From: JBFHES01 sp041584015
GTDB taxonomy: Bacteria; Bacteroidota; Bacteroidia; Bacteroidales; M50B96
DNA: 11,100 bases
NCBI GenBank assembly: GCA_041584015.1
Contig: JBFHES010000160.1
Location: 1 to 11,100, forward strand
Direction of reading: 5' to 3'
This document shows positions 7,640-11,100 of this stretch, in pieces. Below the pieces are notes generated by a model. That model did no database searches. It was not told the origin of the DNA and worked only from the letters and a program-made list of their open reading frames with translations. Within the stretch, counting starts at the first letter, position 1. Each line of letters begins with the position of its first letter. Made by a program: the position numbers and the translations under genes.

Positions 7640-7664
7640 AAAAAACCTACAATACATCTTATAG
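7640..7664 (-). terminator. weak intrinsic terminator of the GH13 operon
   Basis: On the minus strand, CTATAA and TTGTAG (7664-7647) form a six-pair stem with one wobble and a six-base loop, followed after one G by six T (7645-7640). It sits about 35 bases past the stop of the lipoprotein gene, in the 60-base convergent gap. The stem is AT-rich and weak, so this is tentative. No T-run terminator is seen for the kinase on the plus strand. Confidence 0.35.
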
Positions 7665-7697
7665 TAAGCCTGTTGCGGCCAGTTTGGGCGGCATTGC

Positions 7698-10067
7698 TTA
7701 TTGCAATACTTCAAACGACCATGGAGGTAGCGTTACCGTAACTATTTTACCATCCACCATAACACGACTGCCAAACTGAGCTTTCAGCTCGCTTGCTGTT
7801 TGCTCATCAAGACTGAACTTCAGCTGCTTTTCATGCATGCTCTTATTGAAAGCAACCACCGCTGTTTCGTTAAAATAATTACGACTGTACACAAACTCAT
7901 CATCGTTTACTTTAAGCACTGTAAAATCGCCATAATTAAGCGCCATACTCGATTTCCTAAGCTTAATCAATTGCTGTGTTATTGCTTTGGTTGCTAATTC
8001 TGGTTCGGTTAAATCATCAAAGCGCATAGGCCTCCTGTTGTCAGGATCATTAGCGCCGGGCATTCCAAACTCATCGCCATAATAAATTACCGGAACACCA
8101 GGAATTGTCATCGTAAAAGCACTTAAGCATTGCAGCCTTTTATAACCAAGTGGAGTTTCAACCTTTATATCTCTATTCCAACCAGCTTCCTGCGAATTCT
8201 CATCAAAAGCCAAGGCGCCACTGGCATAGGAGATAAATCTGGCCATATCGTGATTACCAGTAATATTCCCCATTAAATGGTGCGCCCCATAATAGTCAAA
8301 TGTCTCGTTAATAGACTTACTCAATTTTTTGAATGATTCTTCCTGAATAGCAAATACAGCTCTGGCGTCCCAATAGAGGTTGAAATCGAATTGTCCATTC
8401 AGCATGCCATTTCCAACATAACTTCCAATCAGTTCGCGCCCACCAAAGGTTTCTCCCACCTGATAAACGGGCTTGCCTGTTTTTGCTGTGTACTGTTTAA
8501 CCTTACGTGTTAGCTCGCGCCAATAACTTTCCGGGATATGCTTGGTTGCATCATGACGGAATCCATCTATCCCAAGCTCGTTTAACCAGAACATTGCAGA
8601 ATCGGTTACCACTTTAAGCACCTCTTCGTTAGCAAAATCAATGGTTGGCAGAAAAGTATCAAACCAGGTGGTTAATCGCTGCTCATCCCATTTTCTGATA
8701 TTCTTCTCTCCATTGGGCAAGTCAACACTGCTAAACCATTCAGGATGCTCTGTATACATAGGGCTTTCCTGATGCACGTGATTTGAAACATAATCAAGAA
8801 CGATATTGATATTTCTTTGATGGGCCTCATCAATTAGTTGCTGCAGCTCACTGTTTGAGCCCAGGCGTTTATCAACCTTTGTGAAGCTGATTGGCCAATA
8901 GCCATGATAAGCTGAATATTTCCTATGAGGTTCCGGATACTCTGTAAAAGCATTCCATGTGTTTTGTGTGATTGGCGACAACCAAATGGTGTTAATCCCC
9001 AGATCTTCGAAGAAACCCTCCTGTAGTTTTTTTAAGACACCCGCAATATCTCCACCATAGTAGTTGGCCTTGGGCAGCACCTCAGGATCTGCAACCGGTA
9101 AATCATTTTTAACATTCCCATTCTTAAATCGATCGACCATTAAAAAATAAAGAATGCCTGCTTCGTGGTCGGTTCTGGTAAGCGAACTTACATTGCTAAC
9201 AACTTTACCGTTTTGCAGAGGAATCAACAATTCGTTACCCAAACCACTTTTGTTATAAGCATAAACCCGAATAAAGGATCGCTCCAACTGGCTGGCAATC
9301 TTAGGGATTTTTATTTCAATGGACGACTCCGTATGAACGATTTTCTTTGCATCAACCTGCTGGTTTTGCCAGAGCACAAGTAAATCGCTCACCTCGTATT
9401 TTGTCGAGATGTTTAACTTATCATCACTAAATGTTTCCGTTTTTAGAATCGGCTTTGGCGCATCGGATGCTGGTTTAACGTACAGCACCGAATTAAATCC
9501 TCCAATATTATTATCTTCAGTTATGGTATTATCAGGATCTAAAATGCGCTCTCCATCAACATCTAGCTGATATTGATATTTACCCGGATTTAGCAGTAAG
9601 GAGATTGACCAATTATTACCATCACGACTCATCGGTGCATTTGCCGGATTCCAATCATTCATACTTCCAGCCAGTGCCACCTGCTGGTAGTCCGCATCGC
9701 CTTGATTAAAGATTATCTTGTGCAGCACCTTTCTTGATTTACGGAACAACACGGTGTATTCAATTCCTTTAATAAAACAATGGCTTCTGATAATCGGTTT
9801 TGGGTAATCATCGGCATTAAATACCAGCGTGTGCTCCTTCTTATCGAATATAGCATTGTTAAAGTCAACTACCTGAATGGAATCTATCTGATCAGGATGT
9901 AAGAAAAAGTCGCTTAGTAAAATCTTATTAAGGCCCGGTTTTAAATCCATCACCTTAGCTAAGCCAACCATATCCTTGCCAGTCGGTAAGTTTAACTCTG
10001 CATCCTTAACTTCTGTGCACGATACAACTCCAATTATTAAAACTAAAAAAACTAAAATCCGACTCAT
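7698..10067 (-). CDS. GH13 alpha-amylase-family lipoprotein with N-terminal CBM48-like modules
   Basis: Envelope-anchored enzyme of 789 residues expected to hydrolyse alpha-1,4 (perhaps also alpha-1,6) glucosidic bonds in starch, glycogen or maltodextrins. The N-terminus MSRILVFLVLIIGVVSC is a lipoprotein signal with C17 as the lipidated cysteine; the following TEVKDAE is moderately acidic, as in Bacteroidota surface-export signals, but not a clear match. Residues 24-110 are an unassigned beta-rich module; 115-197 resemble a CBM48/AMPK-beta glycogen-binding module (VALAGSMNDWNP, W153, YQYQLDVDG); about 200-295 may be another Ig-like module. The GH13 barrel begins at about 303 (ILYFLMVDRFKNGN) and has DYVSNH (425-430), GFRHDATKH with nucleophile D506 and R504, acid/base E539 in QVGET, and GNHD with D607. 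YYGDEFGM and NDPDNRRPM (662-681) are like neopullulanase and cyclomaltodextrinase. A beta-rich C-terminal domain ends the protein. ATG 10067 is two bases after the upstream GH13 stop, with an A/G-rich stretch before it, so translation is probably coupled. Confidence 0.93.
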   Translation of the reverse strand: MSRILVFLVLIIGVVSCTEVKDAELNLPTGKDMVGLAKVMDLKPGLNKILLSDFFLHPDQIDSIQVVDFNNAIFDKKEHTLVFNADDYPKPIIRSHCFIKGIEYTVLFRKSRKVLHKIIFNQGDADYQQVALAGSMNDWNPANAPMSRDGNNWSISLLLNPGKYQYQLDVDGERILDPDNTITEDNNIGGFNSVLYVKPASDAPKPILKTETFSDDKLNISTKYEVSDLLVLWQNQQVDAKKIVHTESSIEIKIPKIASQLERSFIRVYAYNKSGLGNELLIPLQNGKVVSNVSSLTRTDHEAGILYFLMVDRFKNGNVKNDLPVADPEVLPKANYYGGDIAGVLKKLQEGFFEDLGINTIWLSPITQNTWNAFTEYPEPHRKYSAYHGYWPISFTKVDKRLGSNSELQQLIDEAHQRNINIVLDYVSNHVHQESPMYTEHPEWFSSVDLPNGEKNIRKWDEQRLTTWFDTFLPTIDFANEEVLKVVTDSAMFWLNELGIDGFRHDATKHIPESYWRELTRKVKQYTAKTGKPVYQVGETFGGRELIGSYVGNGMLNGQFDFNLYWDARAVFAIQEESFKKLSKSINETFDYYGAHHLMGNITGNHDMARFISYASGALAFDENSQEAGWNRDIKVETPLGYKRLQCLSAFTMTIPGVPVIYYGDEFGMPGANDPDNRRPMRFDDLTEPELATKAITQQLIKLRKSSMALNYGDFTVLKVNDDEFVYSRNYFNETAVVAFNKSMHEKQLKFSLDEQTASELKAQFGSRVMVDGKIVTVTLPPWSFEVLQ

Positions 10068-10069
10068 CG

Positions 10070-11100
10070 CTATTTCTTTAAACTAATTAACAAATATCCA
10101 TTTCCTTCAACAACCAGGTCATGCTCATAATTCTGTTCTTTCCCGCTTTCCAGATCATACATTTGAAGGTATTCATCCAACATTTCAGCATAGACCTTTC
10201 GGTCGAGCTTCCGCTCCTGTTTATTATTATTGATAACAACCATTACCGCCTCATCATTATTGTATCTGAAATAAACATACACTCCATCATTGGGAATAAA
10301 ATGAATGAGCTTGCCCGTTTGCAGTACCTCATTCGCCGAACGGATGTTTAACATGCTCTGTGTAAATTGATGTAAAGCATTTTGCAAACTGTCTCTACCA
10401 GTCTGACTAAAGGCATTTACAGAATCATTTGCCCAACCTCCTGGGAAGTCACGACGAATTTTGCCATGATGATCATCCGGCTTTCCAGACATGCCAATCT
10501 CTGTACCATAATAAACTAATGGGATACCTCTAATGGTAAGAATAAAGAGCATTGCTTGCTTGATTTTAGCTGGATCATTATTCAACACTGCAGCAATTCG
10601 CGACACGTCGTGATTATCGCAAAACACAACGTGCTCCTCTGGTTTTTCGTAAAGATAGTCCTGTGTTAAAACATTGTATAATCGAGAAAGTCCACTGTCC
10701 CAACCTTCATCTTCGTTAAACCCCATTTTCAATGCATCGTGCAATGGAAAATCGAAAACGCTATTGAGGTTTGACTCGTACCCATCGGTAGATTTTTTAC
10801 TTTTCCAATATGATACAATCGCCGGATTACCAACCCAAATTTCGCCCAGAATTCTAAAATCAGGATACTCCATCAATACGCGTGCTGCCCAATCCGACAT
10901 CATTTCTTTGTAGGGATATGGTTGCGTATCCATTCGTATTCCATCAATCCCGGCATACTCTATCCACCATATACTATTTTGAATAAGATAGTTTGCCAAA
11001 TATGGATTGTTCTGATTAAGATCCGGCATGGTACGATCGAACCAGCCGGTGAGCATTTTTGTTTTATCATGATTCGACACATATGGATCGACCACTACAC
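10070..11100 (-). CDS. GH13 cyclomaltodextrinase/neopullulanase-like enzyme (5' end off window)
   Basis: C-terminal part of a second GH13 enzyme, likely to cleave maltodextrins, pullulan or cyclodextrins. The frame is open through base 11100; the GTG at 11095 is an internal valine codon in a VVVDPYVSNHD strand, not a start, so about 343 codons are seen. Counting that valine as residue 1: nucleophile D56 with R54 in GIDGIRMDTQPYPY, acid/base E85 in LGEIWVG, and D163 in CDNHD. YYGTEIGMSG and the GKIRRDFPGGW segment (211-221) are typical of the Bacteroidota cyclomaltodextrinase/SusA-like enzymes, and about 260-341 would be the cyclomaltodextrinase C-terminal beta domain. The catalytic core is intact. 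The N-terminal signal sequence cannot be seen, so its location (periplasm, as for SusA, or elsewhere) is unknown. The upstream genes, off the right edge, probably include the rest of a Sus-like locus; that is inference. Confidence 0.9.
   Translation of the reverse strand, partial: VVVDPYVSNHDKTKMLTGWFDRTMPDLNQNNPYLANYLIQNSIWWIEYAGIDGIRMDTQPYPYKEMMSDWAARVLMEYPDFRILGEIWVGNPAIVSYWKSKKSTDGYESNLNSVFDFPLHDALKMGFNEDEGWDSGLSRLYNVLTQDYLYEKPEEHVVFCDNHDVSRIAAVLNNDPAKIKQAMLFILTIRGIPLVYYGTEIGMSGKPDDHHGKIRRDFPGGWANDSVNAFSQTGRDSLQNALHQFTQSMLNIRSANEVLQTGKLIHFIPNDGVYVYFRYNNDEAVMVVINNNKQERKLDRKVYAEMLDEYLQMYDLESGKEQNYEHDLVVEGNGYLLISLKK

Noticed and set aside
7693..7707. ATTGC-TTATT-GCAAT hairpin as a shared terminator
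   Set aside because: Five-base stem with no T-run on either side, and it overlaps the stop codon of the lipoprotein gene.
11093..11095. GTG as the start codon of the right-hand GH13 gene
   Set aside because: The frame stays open to the window edge, and a GH13 enzyme needs its first barrel half and motif I, which must be upstream; the valine is in a conserved strand.
1..11100. Search for mobile elements, CRISPR, tRNA or a novel defence system
   Set aside because: No transposase, integrase, spaced direct repeats, cloverleaf or toxin-antitoxin pair was seen; the SNF2 gene alone is not enough to propose a defence system.

Overview
The window reads as ordinary chromosome of a member of the Bacteroidota. 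The reasons are the AT-rich coding sequence, a promoter of the TTTG / TAnnTTTG type in front of gmk, weak purine-rich ribosome sites in place of strong Shine-Dalgarno sequences, the gmk-nadD pairing, and a Sus-like pair of GH13 alpha-amylase-family genes, one coding for a lipoprotein. A marine or gut Marinilabiliales/Bacteroidales-type host is plausible, but this is inference; nothing here fixes the genus.

Layout. Positions 1-2364 (minus) hold the first 788 codons of a SWI2/SNF2 ATPase that carries two SWIM zinc motifs; its 3' end lies off the left edge. A 127-base divergent gap with a good Bacteroidota promoter leads to a plus-strand housekeeping run: gmk (guanylate kinase), nadD (nicotinate-nucleotide adenylyltransferase) and rnhA (ribonuclease HI). 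A 249-base gap rich in small dyads follows, with a candidate promoter. It precedes a 1077-residue soluble hybrid histidine kinase with a receiver domain at each end and PAS and GAF modules between. Converging on the kinase from the right are two tightly coupled minus-strand GH13 genes: a 5'-truncated cyclomaltodextrinase/neopullulanase-like enzyme (10070-11100) and, two bases downstream, a 789-residue lipoprotein GH13 enzyme with N-terminal carbohydrate-binding-like modules (7698-10067). They look like the 3' end of a starch or maltodextrin utilisation operon whose earlier genes are outside the window.

How the parts work together. gmk, nadD and rnhA are core nucleotide, NAD and RNA-DNA hybrid functions, probably transcribed together. 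The two amylase-family enzymes probably act in sequence on alpha-glucans: the lipoprotein anchored at an envelope membrane, possibly cell-surface exposed, and the other on shorter oligosaccharides. The kinase has no response regulator gene beside it and its signal is unknown; its position next to the glucan genes does not show that it controls them. I see no tRNA, rRNA, CRISPR array, insertion sequence, phage gene or defence island. The most unusual items are the dual-SWIM SNF2 protein, the receiver-at-both-ends kinase, and the structured gap between rnhA and the kinase. I did not find a convincing new system.
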